This document shows, in pieces, positions 43,388 to 57,060 of a stretch of 64,000 bases of DNA (positions are counted from its first letter, which is position 1; each line of letters begins with the position of its first letter). A program made the position numbers and the translations under genes. Source of the DNA: Parelaphostrongylus tenuis (taxonomy: Eukaryota; Nematoda; Chromadorea; Rhabditida; Metastrongylidae). The stretch covers positions 761,227-825,226 of the forward strand of contig JAHQIW010002017.1 of NCBI GenBank assembly GCA_019055375.1. Reading direction: 5' to 3'. Under the pieces are notes generated by a model. It worked only from the letters and a program-made list of their open reading frames with translations. It did not search any database and had not been told where the DNA came from.

Positions 43388-46300
43388 GTAAGTTCAGTGT
43401 GTGAGGCTAAAGAATGACTGCCATGAACATTCAATCTAGGAGTAAATCACACTTGAATTATACGAAATAGCGTTCTTACAGCTCGATACTGTTAGTTTAT
43501 GAGAAGTCGTTTGAAGTCTACAATCTAGTTGGATCATGTATTTAGTTGAAAAATCTTCACAGTAATTTCAAAGTGCTCACAATAGTCTAAGTCAGCATTT
43601 GTCCCCCACTTTTCCACACGGCGACCAACCACTTACACTTCCAAATTGCTTAGTAGATATTTTTCACGGTGTAGTACAGTCACCAGTTTGTGTATATTGG
43701 ATAATAATATATTCATCTAGCCATCAAAAAAGGGTTCATAAAGATAAAAAGACGTTGCCAATAGCAGACCATCGGTTAGGACCTTTTCTTTTACTCCTTT
43801 GTTGTCTATGCCAATCTGCATTGCGTCTTCGAGAGTAACAGCAAACAGTTGTGACAAGATGATATCCTCTTGAACTCATCTTCTTATGTCAATTTTTACA
43901 TTGTAACAGCATGACTATGATTGGTCATGAAACCTTCAGCCGACCCAGAGCTTCCTTGACTCAATAAATCGAAAATTTTCCTTAATTCGACAAATGTGAA
44001 AGCACAGCGCTTTCTGCTAATCAGGTCTTATCTCATCTGGACCAAATGATCTTCATTTTTTCACCGATGAGGTTGCATGTTGGATTACGCAAGGAAAACC
44101 CGTTGGAACGACTATTCATTCATCTTGATTCTGAAATCAAAAGTATTTGGCTATTAAAGAGATCTAGAAATAATTCTTTCTAGTTTGAGTCAGAGTGTGA
44201 TCATTTTGGTCTGGTACTTGGCGAGGATTCGGCGGGCGTTGCACTTGCTTCTGCTATACTGCAGCTTCAGTCATTTCTGATGCTCTTGTCAACTTATGCG
44301 ATTTTGTTGAAGTCAAAAATAGTTTTTTAGCCGGTCTTTGAAGAGTTTTGCAAAATTGGTGGTTTACTTAGTTAGCACCTGCGTCACACGTGGCTCCACG
44401 TCAGCGTATCAGCCCTAATTTTTTTTTTTGGGAAAGGGGATTTTTGGTGAATTCTGTACCTCTAACAATTTAATACAATGTAAAAATATTGAATGATCCG
44501 GACATGATCTTCATCGATGCTGTCGACTAAAGATTTTTAGGGACTCGTTTCGTTGATTTAGCGACTTTTTTAGTGGTCCATAAAAAACTCTTCGACCTCG
44601 TCTTCGTCATCGCTTGATGAAGATGCGCAGATAGCAGAGATTATTAAAACCGGTGTTGGCCTACATATTCCTGAGCGCAAACATCTGATTCGGCTTATCA
44701 GTTTCTCAAGGAGCTGATGTTCATGCTGAACCGCGTGTTTACAAGAAAACCAATTTCAATGACCCCTCAATCACCACATAAGTCCTTGAATAACGCTTTT
44801 CTAAAATAATATACAAAATTATGTGAGCGACCTCTTCTCATTTGGACCAATCCGATGACGGTTGACTGAAATCTCTTTACCTACGTAATCAAGCCTTCAG
44901 CAGAAGGTCTAATGGATGTGGGTGGTATATTATAGATGTAGACTGTCTTCTTAGTATTTCTAAATTTAGAAACTTGGAAGAAGAGAATATTTCATTCTCT
45001 TCGTATTCCTACTAAGTAATGTTTCTATCCCGTAGAACAAATCGTATTCAAGAAGACGTGACTTACTTTTTTGCGCTCGTCTAATGACTGCAAAGTAACT
45101 TACGGAGCCTTAGAAATGGACAGAATTGCGTGCAACTTATCAGTCTCTGGTACTAACACAAGAAACTTAGTTGGCGGATACGGCTACAAAAATCTCCTAT
45201 GTACAACCCATACATTTGCTAACAAGCTTATGGCTAGTCAGACTTGTAGAATATAACCTGATATACGCGAGCGCAACTCCGCTTGGTGAATGACACATCC
45301 ACGTAAATGCGTAGATTGTACCATGTCGGCGCTGAAAAGAAAGGAATCCATCCTCTGGAACCATACGAGTCTCAGTGAAACAAAAGGTCGCTCAGTATAC
45401 ACATTTAATCTCCCGAATCCGAAAAAGATATAGCATGCGAATGACCTAAGCAAGATTAGTGGATTCCATTGTTTCGTAGGCAAAAATACCTACACTCATC
45501 GGTTCCAAAGGCATATCTTAAGTCAGCATAAGTTCAATGAAAATGAAATTTTCTGCTCGACGTAAAAACTTCTAATGATTTTGAGTTTGCTGACACATTT
45601 GTAAAAATGATTTCGAGTTTACTGACACCTCTGTGAGAAAAAAGTGAACAGTGTCATGGTTTACTGAGGCGAAATTCTATTTTCCAAGGGAAGTTTCTTG
45701 TTCTATTGCTTTCGATACAATTAGTGATACTACTGTTCAAGGCGAAGTTTCGTGCAGTAGTAACACAAAGGTGTTCCAACAGAGAAAAGTCTTCCACAAA
45801 GTTTTCATTTTTTCTTAGATATTTTAGGATCGTGTTACTGCCAAAAGAAAGTAGTATACTGGAAAATGTTTTAGTAGCCTTAGCAAGGCACTGTGTGCGT
45901 CCGTAGCACCAGGCTCATCATCCAAATGACAATGAGCTACCGCAAAGTAACGTCTCGATGAACATCTCATACATTGACCGCTTTCTTGTTGATCCACTTT
46001 ATGTGGAGAAACTGGACTGGACTACGGTGCCACATCCGTCTATAACTCTGATTTGCTTCATAGGATTATCGTCTCTTCTGCGCCATAAAGAAGCATATGC
46101 GGGAGAAATAAATCAAGGACTACAACCAGCTCGAACGCGACCTCACTGAATTCTTTGATCGCCGGCCTCATTCGTTTTGTGAGAAAGGCATAATCTTTGC
46201 TCAGCAAATGGTTGCATGTCACCACTAATTGTATATCGTTGATCAACTAGTCTCTTCAAGTAACTGTGTCCAACTATTACAACCGCTACGGATGATTGCT

Positions 46301-47220
46301 GAAAATCACCAAATAGATTGGAACGCAGCTGGAAAAAAGCACAATGTGTGTCTCGATGGCGCAGCGGAAAACTCAGTGAGCCCGTAGAAGGGATAATATC
46401 TAGTCGCCCATCTCAGGCTCTGTTTGCTCTTCTGGAAGCATTGTTATGGCTATATTTCACAAATGACGTCATTAAAAAGTATTAAAATGTTAGACATTAT
46501 TTGCCGTTTAGGATCTCATATACACAAAAGCAGTTCCAGAATCGAACAATCGGATACCAGACTCTATGTGGTGGGTGCCATCTGGCGAAAGCTACCAGGT
46601 TTCTACAGAAGATCAAATTCAGACTTTTTTCAATCATTAGTTCTATTTTGTTCGTAAAATTAATGTCCATAATCAACACAAAGTAGTTTAATGTATATAG
46701 GCGACAAAGAGTACGGCGCTTGATGGACAAAGGTACTACACAACGTATCAGTTTCGATTGATGCTTCAGAAAAGCAACTGCAGTCGCAGTGTATGTAATT
46801 TTTTTCTTTGTTTTTCAAGTTTAATTGGCCTTCTATATGCTACTCTAGGTTATACGTGTTCCATTACCTCGTCAATGCTCGCCTATTCGATCGTCCAGAA
46901 AAGTGGTATGCTTTTGGTGTTTGATTTCTAGTAGTTTAGCACCCTTGAATTATCTACTTTTTACACCGATTCTCACTTTACATATTCCTGCATTAATTCG
47001 TTATTGAAACAATTGCATAGGTCAAGTATTACCAGAAATTGTCAAGCGTTAGTCTCGACTACAGTAGTGAAGGTTATTTTATCACTTGTTCCATGAAATA
47101 CAACATATTTAATTGTGCCGAATCTTGAATTTTCCGCAATATTTTCACCATGAATTTTTGAATTTTAAACCCACGGGTCATTTGTTTAGGCCAGCTCTGT
47201 TGTGAAAGGAATAGTTTGGT
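43388..47220. other. No firm gene
   Basis: May hold introns of the secreted-protein gene. 45071-45250 has a Cys-containing frame (NDCKVTYGALEMDRIAC) without clear splice sites. 45555-45640 has a small duplicate (TTTGAGTTTGCTGACAC / TTCGAGTTTACTGACAC). Confidence 0.3.
46849..46905 (+). CDS. Exon-like segment, unrecognised
   Basis: An acceptor CTACTCTAG and a donor GTATGC bound 19 open codons, phase 0 to phase 0. Its IRVP resembles IRVP in the signal-peptide exon at 43292, which may be chance. Confidence 0.2.
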
Positions 47221-47770
47221 ATATTCCTAAGAGAAGTGAGTGGTGAGCAAGAACACGACCTCAGGCGGAAATCGAACCCACGTTTCATTCTATCCGGGGG
47301 CAAATGTGCCTCAGTGGCGCAGTGGTAGAGCACGCGTCCCCGGATAGGATGAAACGTGGGTTCGATTCTCGCCTGAGAACGTGTTTTTGCTCACCACTCA
47401 ATTCTCTTAGTAATATAGAAAACATCATAACAGTGCGAAATGCATTAAAAATACTATCAATTTCGAGTATTAGTATTAGAATAGCTGTCAGCTCAACTGG
47501 ATTTATAAAAAAGCGAAATCGCATACCCGACCAAACCTGTCAAAGTTTGGTGGCTGATAGCTAACATTGAGATGTTGAAGAATGAGTGGTCGGGCAAATG
47601 TGCCTCAGAGGTGCAGTGGTAGAGCACGCGTCCCCGGATGAGATGAAACGTGGGTTCGATTCCGGCCTGGGGTCGTGTTTTTGCTCACCACTCAATTCTC
47701 TCAGGAATAAAGAAAACATCATAACAGTGCGAAATGCATTGAAAATACTATCAGTTTGGAATAGTTTTCT
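47221..47770. repeat. tRNA-like repeat cluster: palindrome plus tandem copy (family D)
   Basis: 47225-47300 is the inverted copy of 47303-47410. The + arm has TGTGCCTCAGTGGCGCAGTG, GTAGAGCACGCGTCCCCGG and GTGGGTTCGATTCTCGCC. A second + copy, 47597-47705, follows in tandem with the same 3' flank (GAAAACATCATAACAGTGCG) after both, so the repeating unit is about 300 bp. Confidence 0.9.
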
Positions 47771-49640
47771 TTTAAAATCATTAATTTCTCCCTGAACTAG
47801 TCCGGTTTTTTTAGCAGATTTCTTCGAACAATAGACTAAGCTATGTAGCCGTGTTGATGAATTTCTAGCATTTCAGCAATGCAACGTGACGCTTGGTTGG
47901 TATGAATCTGTCCCGTCATCGATCGAAATCGAAACTTACTGCTCACGACTCTTTTCTTGAATGAATTCGTCGTTAAACTAACACTGTCGTGATCGGAATG
48001 AAACCAGAGCCGCTCAGACGGCGCGCTGTTTTTTTCTGATTTTATAATTGATATTGCGAACGAGCATTGCGCGTAATCGGTGCTTAAGTACTGTGTCCTT
48101 GATTGGAAGCCGCAATTGAGGGTTTTTCACCGCAGCGCTGAGGTCGCCGACTCGAAAAGCTTCACCGTCTGCCAGCCTCAGTCGGCCCATCTCACCGCTT
48201 TGCTATAAACCAAAAATATTCATCCGCTTGTATAAACCATAAGTATTGAAATGTTTGAGTTTTTATAGGCATGTTTTGGCCATTGTGAGGTTCTTTTAAT
48301 GACAATGACATCTGCTTACAGCATGAATACACAAAAAGAAATAAATCAATAACAGTAAGTCATATGCAGAGGAAAATTGGGGTAAAACAAAATAATGCAG
48401 AATCGCAGGTTTTTTTGAATCAGGTGCCTTTCTTTTTTCAAATGCGAACTAACTAATTGAGGGTTATAATTGGATAGGAAGATTGACGGCGTAGTATGGG
48501 ATCACAACGAGTTCTGATATCCAGTAAAATTTTCCAACAATTTTCAAATCCATTGGCTCCAAGCGTATTGTCTTTGAAAAGGCACATTCTGTTTTGTTTT
48601 CACATTTATAAAAATATCACGAATGTTCACTTTTCGTGGTTTTTGATCAAAATCAATGAATGAGTATTATTTTTCTTCATTGATGAGCTAACACGAAGTT
48701 ACATAGCTACGTGTTCTTCGGGGCTTTTGGTAACCTTGAATGTTCAACAGTGTAGTGAATAATTTTCAGCCCTTGTGGAGAAATGTGGATCCACCAATCC
48801 TCAAAGTATTTTTGATTGGTTTCTTCGAGTGAAAAGTGCGAGAGTACAATTACTGCTCGCTCTTAGTATTTTTTAGATTTATATCCTCAAGAATATTTGA
48901 TAACATTATATCATGTTTTGAGTCATCAAAGTCTAAGTGCTATATAGGGGCCTGTTTCCTCCTACCGAGACTCATCAGTAGCACCGCCCTCTGATCAGCC
49001 GATCCCTTGAGGCTATACTCCTTTATGAAGGAATCGACACCGAACAGTAAGTCACTACAAGTCAGATGTGATGGGATCACGTGATATTGTAGTGACAGGC
49101 AGTCGAGCTTGTTGCCTTTAAAATGGATCATACCTCTCCATTCGACCGTTTTTATATCTTTATGTAAGAAATTAGGACAGTACAATTACTGATCGGTCTC
49201 TCTCAATATTTTATTTGGGAAATAAATAAATTTCACGTTGAGAATCGTGTTAATAACCTCGTTTAAACTGCATTCCTGGAAGGGGTTGTGAAATAGCGGT
49301 TGTGAGCAAAGTCGCACAGTGGCATCAGTGGTGCACTGCGAACACACGCGGTCCTGGAAAGGATAGCCTTGGCTCGAGTCCATAGCACAAAACATCAGAT
49401 TCCAAAGTTTTGCCCGTAACTCACCATTTTTGCAGCGTAAATCTCAACTTTGATTCTTCATATTAATCTTGTGAACTTATTTGTGGAATATAATGAAATG
49501 CATTTTAAGCAGCATCTATCTGTATATTTTCATGCTTAGAAAAAATGTTCTCACTGAATATCCATTGTTTTAAACAAGACGAAAAATTTTCCGGATAAGG
49601 TTGTTGCAATAAATATGATCAAAGAAATCAAATCTACTGA
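47771..49640. other. Intergenic, one degenerate tRNA-like block
   Basis: 49300-49390 (GTGGCATCAGTGGTGCACTG ... GGCTCGAGTCCATAGCAC) is a faint tRNA-like remnant. No gene. Confidence 0.35.
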
Positions 49641-49740
49641 TTGTGTTGTTTTAATGAAGAGAGGTTCTATGTGAAAGCTCTATACTGTTGCCTTGAAGAA
49701 TTCGCTGAACCGACTGGTTCTGCTCGTTTTACGAAGGAAA
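49641..49740 (+). CDS. Exon-like segment ending at a GTAAGT donor, unrecognised
   Basis: The frame reading NEERFYVKALYCCLEEF then AEPTGSARFTKE runs to a perfect GTAAGT at 49741. Composition is protein-like. No neighbour exon could be joined with confidence. Confidence 0.25.
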
Positions 49741-50019
49741 GTAAGTGACAAAGTGAGGACAAAGCGGAACAGGTCGACGATGAGCTCACAGTCACTCGTT
49801 TGTCTGTGTTGTTGCGCAGCTGTATTTTCCAGTTCCAGTTATCAAGTTAGCTTGCCATCCACCTCGCGCCTCGTTTTTCTACACTGTTTTTTACGGCCCA
49901 GACCATACTTGACGTTTTTTATTTCAGTTGAGTACATGATGCCTGAAAATGGGATATTTTACTTTGCTAATATTAATGCCATTCCATCTTCCTGAGATTT
50001 GTCACATGTTCTATGACGT

Positions 50020-50304
50020 TGTACTCAAACATTTGCTAAAGATGTTGTGTATTGAATGGATATTTGGTTTTTCCAATGTATCTTCTATGAGAGAGTGGGT
50101 GGAAGAGATTCTCTACGGGGATTTCCGTCCGATCCACGGTGAATCTCGCTTTAACACGCGTCAACAGCAGCGGACGGCATTTCAAGTTCTCAATTTCTAT
50201 CTCTACCTGACGTATTTTCTTCCGCCCATCAGTGCCAAGTGGTCGGATCAGTATTTTATTACAATAGAAACTCCAATCAGGATACTCTTTTTAAATGTTC
50301 GCTA
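50020..50304 (+). CDS. Open frame, unrecognised
   Basis: Part of a 118-codon frame. The middle (SMREWVEEILYGDFRPIHGE, then RFNTRQQQRTAFQ) looks coding; the C-terminal part is hydrophobic. It could be an exon of the same unknown gene as 49641-49740, or an old transposon piece. Not recognised. Confidence 0.2.
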
Positions 50305-51149
50305 GTTAATTGATGATGGAATCGTGTTCCTCTATTGTTAGCGACTTCTAATGATCATCACCACCACCCATTTTCAACGATGGCTCATTGTGTAGTAACC
50401 AGTCGTCGTATTTCTTGTCGCATTCATCAATTAAATCCTACGATCTGAAATGTTTTCGAGTTTACAATAGCTTTTCTTCTGTAATTTGAGGCTTGCTAAC
50501 GTATCATTTGTGAGCAATCTTTTCTAGAGAACAATTTTATTATAGATTCATGAGCGTACGAACGCTCAAAAGACGCTTCCTCTTATTCTCAATTCCTTCT
50601 TTTTATTTTTTTTTTCAGCTTCTGTTTATCCTTTTACACCGCCTTAATTGGTTTAGCACTAAATGACCATGCTGATTCCGGGTGCTATGTAAAGTGACAT
50701 TTTTTCTACTCCTACCTAGATCTTTTCAAAATTACAGTGTGCAAAACCCACTTCATACGATAAGTGGGAGAAGAGGGTTGACTTTAATCAAGTACGATTC
50801 TCCAATCAGTCACTGACTAGGATAAATTAGAACTACAACGAAAGGTTTTGGTGGCCCACCAGTGCTCTCTGTATAAGGGAAAAGTCGTGCAGATCTCACC
50901 GAAAACCTATCAGCACTAACAGATCGTGATTTTTTGCTTTCAAGTTGCGTAACTCAAATTATTTGTAGCAAAATCTTGATACAGTACCTTTTCCTGCTTG
51001 AAACAGCTCTTGAGAAGAAAACAAAAGCACTTTATGGTTGCGCTTTCTAGAGCAGATCAAAGATCTTGAATGGTGGACTAAAGGAGATGAAAGCCCCATT
51101 TTAGCAGGTAAAACTGGATACGATTAAAAGAGTTACACCAAAGCGATTT

Positions 51150-51285
51150 AGGTGTTGAGCAAAAACATGACCTCAGGCGGAAGTCGAACCCGCGCTTCAT
51201 CCATATCGGGGACTCGCGTTACTACTACACCACTCAATGCGCTTAGATACAGATGAAACATCATAATCCTGCAAAAAAGTTTTTG
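51150..51285 (-). repeat. tRNA-like repeat (family D), partial
   Basis: TTGAGCAAAAACATGACCTC, GGAAGTCGAACCCGCGC (B box complement), TTACTACTACACCACTCAAT, then GAAACATCATAATCCTGC, matching the flank at 47705. Confidence 0.75.
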
Positions 51286-53499
51286 TCTTTTTTTTTTGAA
51301 TACCGGTCAATGGTGCACTAAAGGAAATCATCGCTGATTTCGGCTGAGGAAAGAATACTGCTACATTAGTGACACCATTTTTAAATTACACTCTTCATTA
51401 TCTACAGCAGCACCAATTATCCAGTAGCAACCGAAAGGAACCAGCAATAAAATCTTCATTCGCCCTAGTCGTCCGCCAACGCCTTCTAATGGACTCAGCC
51501 TTGCGTTTCCTGGTCCTCTCTGACACAACATGATTTACTCGTTGCTGGGCTATTTTTGACGCGAACGTCAAACTGGTCGTGAGCATATCTGAACTTCTAA
51601 GGAATCAGCACTTCTTCCACATCACATCTTGTTACGTTTGAGCAACTTTCCTCATTGGGGTAACAAGTTACCAGTGGAAGTATTTGACCGTGTCAGAAAT
51701 ATTTTGAGGAAAATGAGCCTCAATGGCGATTAAATAAATCTTGGTGCATCAGCGCGGCTGATAAAAATAACCGCTACAGCAGAAACATTGTCGATACTGA
51801 GATGATTTATGCAAAAAGGCTATAAATGAAGTCATAGTTTGATCCTATAGAGTATAAATATTAGCTAAACAAAACTACGCAAAGCATTTTTCACTTAGAG
51901 ATGCCTACAGATCGTAATGATACAGCATCACGCAGAATTTTACATGTTGACATCTCTATCTCCTTCTTATTAAACAAGAAATCATGGCAGAAACACGCTG
52001 TAGACTGGAACTATATTGAAGACATGCCTATATTGGAAAGCTTTTATTAGAATTTATGATATTTTGCTATGCTCATCTTTACTAATCATTTCACTGAATC
52101 GAATCTCGAAAGAGCACTTTGTGGAAGTTAGATTTGATTGTGAGACGTTGTGTATAAAGAATAATCTGTTAATCAGTGATAATACCTCTCATATATCAAT
52201 TTACTTATATTGATTATGAAGAGCTTGACTTCTTCTGAGTCCTCGTCAGATGCAATGGGATGACCTCTCATCGGCAAAAAGGAAAGAATTAGGAATAGCC
52301 AAAGTCTTAAGGTTTTTATCAACGCAGTCATGCACTAACCTAACTCTCGCTCATTCTAATCAAGGTATGAATCGTTTTTTTTTTGGTGTGAAACTATTGT
52401 AGCTCTTTCTCATAGATTATATATTAAGAAAATCAGCCAGCTTCTTAACAATTTTCTACACTGTCTGCCTTAGTGTTTGAGTTGAGAGTTAATTAGATAA
52501 TAGAAGCGGACTAAAGATTTTTTGAATAAATGCCAAGTTACACCCTTGTCCATTGCAGGAGTACATATTGCATTCTATGCAGTATACACATGTCTAGAAA
52601 ATGCTTAATTCAAGGGTTGAACTCTATCAAAGGTATAAGGTTGTTAAAAAATTAATACACGTTCTTTCTACCTTAACATCCTCGTATCGGCTACTTCATA
52701 AATTGTAATGAACAGCCATTCTAATCTACATACATTTCTCAATAAGAAAAGCTAGACCTGTTTTTTTCGTATGATAAAGATCTTGCAGTTTTCATAATCT
52801 GCTAACCTTCTAAAGACAATTTCAACAACAGTTTGGTTGTTAAGCAATTCTTCGCTAGGTACATATTTGGATACAGCCGTCGTCGATCGCAAAGGCTGCG
52901 TATGAGCACACTAATACATTTCTAGCTCAACTTATACAACTTCTCAGCATTAATTGAGCAACATGTGGCCTTAGGAAGCGGCTTCTTGTTGGTGATTATA
53001 GACGTTTTATATCATCTCTCAATAGCCAAACAGACTTCATCAGAAGATTGCATTTGAAAAGCACCAGTACGACTCTCTATAATCATATTTTTATACAAAT
53101 TTTGCCTCGGAAAGTGTTTTGATGCTTCGCTCAACCCATACACAGAGTGCCGCCGGTTGTGATTTGAGTTACGTGTCATTTTCAATTGCATGTCAAAATG
53201 TGGACAAGAAGTAAAAAAACAGAGAAAACTGAGGGATACACTGACGTTGCAACCGGCCCAGTTTTCACACGGCTTTTACAACTAGTTATGAATTTAGACA
53301 AAGAACTGATAGATCTGTTTTGCCTCTATTTCAATTTTTGCGGCACAAAAAGGGAAATAACTAATTAAAGAGACTTTCATGTTTCAAAGTTTGAGAGGGA
53401 TGAATAAAGAAATAAAAGTAAAGAATAAAGCTCGCTCGCCATTGCTCAGCTTGTGAAAGATGCCTGTGTATTCGATTCGACTTTCTTAGGCATCGCTAA
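51286..53499. other. Intergenic, nothing recognised
   Basis: AT-rich, short shadow frames, no splice-bounded exon or repeat identified. Confidence 0.3.
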
Positions 53500-53699
53500 A
53501 TGTGATTGAATGCATACTTGGCTTTTACAATCACTCATGGTAATCTAACAATGTATCAAGTGCTGCCATCTACCTCTTCAAACCAAGTTGCCCACACCGC
53601 GCATGGATGACAGATTTTGCGAGCCCGGGATGTGGGATTGAACCAACGACCACGTCTGTGTTGAAGGGCACTTTTAACCACTACGCCACGTTCCGCATG
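53500..53699 (-). repeat. tRNA-like SINE family A, old minus copy
   Basis: GTGATTGAATGCATACTTGG corresponds to the body and GATTGAACCAACGACCACG with ACCACTACGCCACGTTCCGC to the tRNA-like head, reversed. Strongly diverged. Confidence 0.6.
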
Positions 53700-56649
53700 A
53701 ATTGGATACATACAAAAAGGTAGCTCAAAGAACTTTAAGAATGCAAATTCGACCTGTTCAGGGCAAGTGTGTTTGTTACGAAAAGTCGTACGACAACTTC
53801 TCGCAGTGACTGTTTCACGTGTGATTTGTAGCGGCTCTTGTCAAAATAATCAGCATTCCACTGAAGACGGAGCTAAGAGAACTGCAGAGAGGACCGGCAT
53901 TGAATTTTGTATCGAAACCAGCTTTAGTGAATTTCCTATTGCATTTCTTTTTCGCGTATATTATGCCGAAACTATTTCACATTTCTGTGGAATAATTGCT
54001 AATCAAGGGAGAATTTGCCACATTATCCTTGCTCATTGTTTTGGTGTTCAAGTGCAAATCTGTGGACTATGGCAGCTCGCTGCTAGAGCAACATGACCAT
54101 GAAATGGAAGATCCTCGTTTTCATAGACTACGTTCTATCTATCTTCGGACGGTTCACTGAATCATGAACATTTTTTCTTTCTAGGCATCAGAAAGAATGC
54201 ACCCACTTCTCGAGGTTTTCTAGGTTTTCTTCATTTCGAACTCTACACTGACATAACTTCTCCGCTACCACAGGCTTTCTTGGCAGACTGTCTTTCACTG
54301 ACAGCGCTGTTTCATACGAGCATTGTATTTGACTGAAGTAGATAAAAATTTAAGACTAATCCAATTGCGTGAAGGAATAATTAGAAAAAGTTGTGAAAAT
54401 TCAATAACAAATAAAGAAATTCTTCGAAGATTGCTGAAAACATATTGTAGAGTTAGAGTTATGGATTATATCTGAAACACTATTCCTACAAAGTTCTTAG
54501 TGATTCAGACTCGAGGTTTACATCTCTAAGTGAACACTACAAAAATTCAGAATGGTTAGATGCCGTCGCTTTCATCAAGTGATGACTTTTGTATTGCTAA
54601 ACATTCTACATACCAGCGAAACCGAAACTATGAAATACTACCGAAAGAGGACCCACGAGAAAATCATCGTTATAGAAGATTTAGATGAACTACCAAAGAT
54701 CAACGTGATTGCAAAGCAACTATACGCAATTTTTGTGTCCGTTCAATGCGATGATCAATGCCATCTGACCAGTTTCTCCCGTATCCAGCCAGCATCGTTG
54801 CGATGTCGCGTTGTCCGCTCACCAGGAGCGACGCGATCTTCCCCTACAAGGACGCATTCGTGATTATGCCGACCTTCCGGGGACATCGCGATTGCCACTA
54901 GCTCTTCGGGACTAACCGCGACGAGTCCTTGGAAGGGGATAAATGGCCTAGATGACTTGAAATCGGCTGACTTCGTCGGCGATCAGCCTTTAATGTTTCT
55001 GTGAAATTCTGATTGTTCCGTTGTCTTGATAAAAAAAAAGGTTTACTGCAATATAAATGATGAAACATGCTCATTGCTTAATACATCTACTGACGTTCTC
55101 TAATTTTTGCCTTGTTCATCGTGTGGTACATTTAGCATGTTCATTTTGCATGAATTTACTGCGCTCAGTGAACAAAGTGTAAGGGTTTGTCGGCAAAAAA
55201 AAAATGCCTGATCAAAGGTACCTTTATTGAACAGATATGAATAAGCTACGTAGTATAAGTCCACTCTATTAAAATTTTAAAAAGGCGGCTAACACTGGAC
55301 TTGTGTAAGTCGCTACAAAAATTGTGGTGCAATTGTATAATGCATTGTTCTAAAAAAGTCCATTTTAGGGCTTGGCTTTTCAGCGAAACACAGCAGGTTT
55401 TTTCCTACCCTATCACGTCACTCCGTATTTTCATTTTGATTGAGTTAACTTTATTTTGATTTACCTGACTTTTTGACTAATTGACTTGACTACAGTTCAT
55501 TAGTACTTCTTTTCGGAATCTAGCCCTTTTAACGACTTGTAATTTCATAACAGTCAATTTTACTACTTTCTTTCAAACTTTATGATGCCCATTCCGAGAG
55601 GACTAATCTGCACGAAAAGTAATATTGATGTTGATTATTGTCTCAAAAATCGTAGTGCGCACCAAAAACGCAATTTAAGGAGTTAAGGGATCAGAAGACA
55701 GCCTGAGTGAGCGGGAGTGAACACGAGTAATGCGATGTGTGTTTCCAACCCTCGACAAGCCTTTGGAGAGGGTATTTCGATGGTATACGCAACATCTTCT
55801 AGTTGACTATTACATGGTAAGTGGCCCATAGCTCTTGATTGGCTTTCAAAAAGAAATATAATAGCTTAATGTGTGTGTACTTTGAATCGCTTTGGATCCA
55901 CAATGTAGTCCTGATTCACGTGCAACTTACCAGTTAGGTGGCAAACGGATCAAAATTCTGGAATTGCAATGGCGACTTGTCACCTCATACAGAAACCATA
56001 TTCATCAATAATTTTGGAATAGCACTCAGGCAGGAAATTCAATATATCCTGTGGCTCTTATTGCTTCCACTTAATGGGCTCGAGAAGGAGTATTTACTCA
56101 AATGTTCAGCTTTTACTTCTTTATTCTGTATATTGGCCATAACTTATCAAATCATTGACACACATATGACTCATTTATGGCTTAAGGGATAGTTGAAAGA
56201 GCCTTATACTTCCACCTTCAAGCATTACTATCTCAAGCCACTGTAAACTCTATATTCGACACGATGTCTAACTTTATATGATTGGCGCATAGGATGGCAC
56301 CTAATTCATGGCTGTTACCGACATGCTGGTTTTCCGACAATAGGCGATAATTTTCGATATATGGTGGATATAAGACGTTGAAAATATGTAGTCAATTGTT
56401 AGAATAGGCATGGAAAAGATTGCTCTGTTGCTTCAGTGGTGCGCATAGTATGTATGCTACTATGTACAGCATGTCACTCTGATTTATGATGCAAAAGCAT
56501 TGATGCGCGATTTAGAAGCGTTTTGATGATTGCCCCTCTACGTGTTGGCTAAGACTCACTATAGCGATTAAGATTAAAATAGCAGTCAAAATCCAGCTGA
56601 ATTGCTGGTCATTAGAGTCTTTGAGTAGAAAGATTTTTGTCTGTTACCA
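53700..56649. other. No recognised gene
   Basis: 54552-54863 is a 103-codon + frame with acidic and basic blocks (KIIVIEDLDELPKINVIAKQ) that I do not recognise. 54780-54960 is locally GC-rich. No splice pattern supports a gene. Confidence 0.3.
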
Positions 56650-56800
56650 ATGAATCGTATTTCTCCAGCTCAACGCATGCCAACTGTGTTGGCTAGGCTT
56701 TCGATCTATTACAAAAAGTATAAAACGTTTCTGCGCGCCAGATTAAAACATCGGAAGGGAAGTGACCTCCATAAAGGTCTTAACGGCCACAGAGTCGCAT
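56650..56800 (+). CDS. Candidate exon upstream of the PTR gene, unrecognised
   Basis: An ATG-led frame of 50 codons, basic (reads MNRISPAQRMPTVL, then YYKKYKTFLRARLKHRKG), ends at a perfect GTAAGT donor. It could be a 5' exon, but its end phase (1) does not fit the phase-0 start of the PTR exon at 57061. I do not recognise the peptide. Confidence 0.2.
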
Positions 56801-57060
56801 GTAAGTGATTCCTGCAGGGGTTGAGTCGTCGCCAACATGCTAGTAATTGGAACTACAGTCGCCGTTATCAATAGGTCCTTACCAAAATAATCCTATACAT
56901 CACTAATTTTATACAAGTGTCATGTCACTGAGAGTTCAATGTAACTCATAGGTTTTATTTGTGAAGACAGAATTAGATAAAGTATCAAGGTGACTATAGA
57001 AAACGAAACATCTAAAGTTACAACGTTTATTGGCAAAAAAGAAAAATAACTGCTATCTAG

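Noticed and set aside
47303..47375. Functional tRNA gene
   Set aside because: A and B boxes are good, but the block recurs in inverted and tandem copies with shared flanks, the acceptor stem pairs poorly and there is no CCA-independent cloverleaf evidence. It is part of a repeat.
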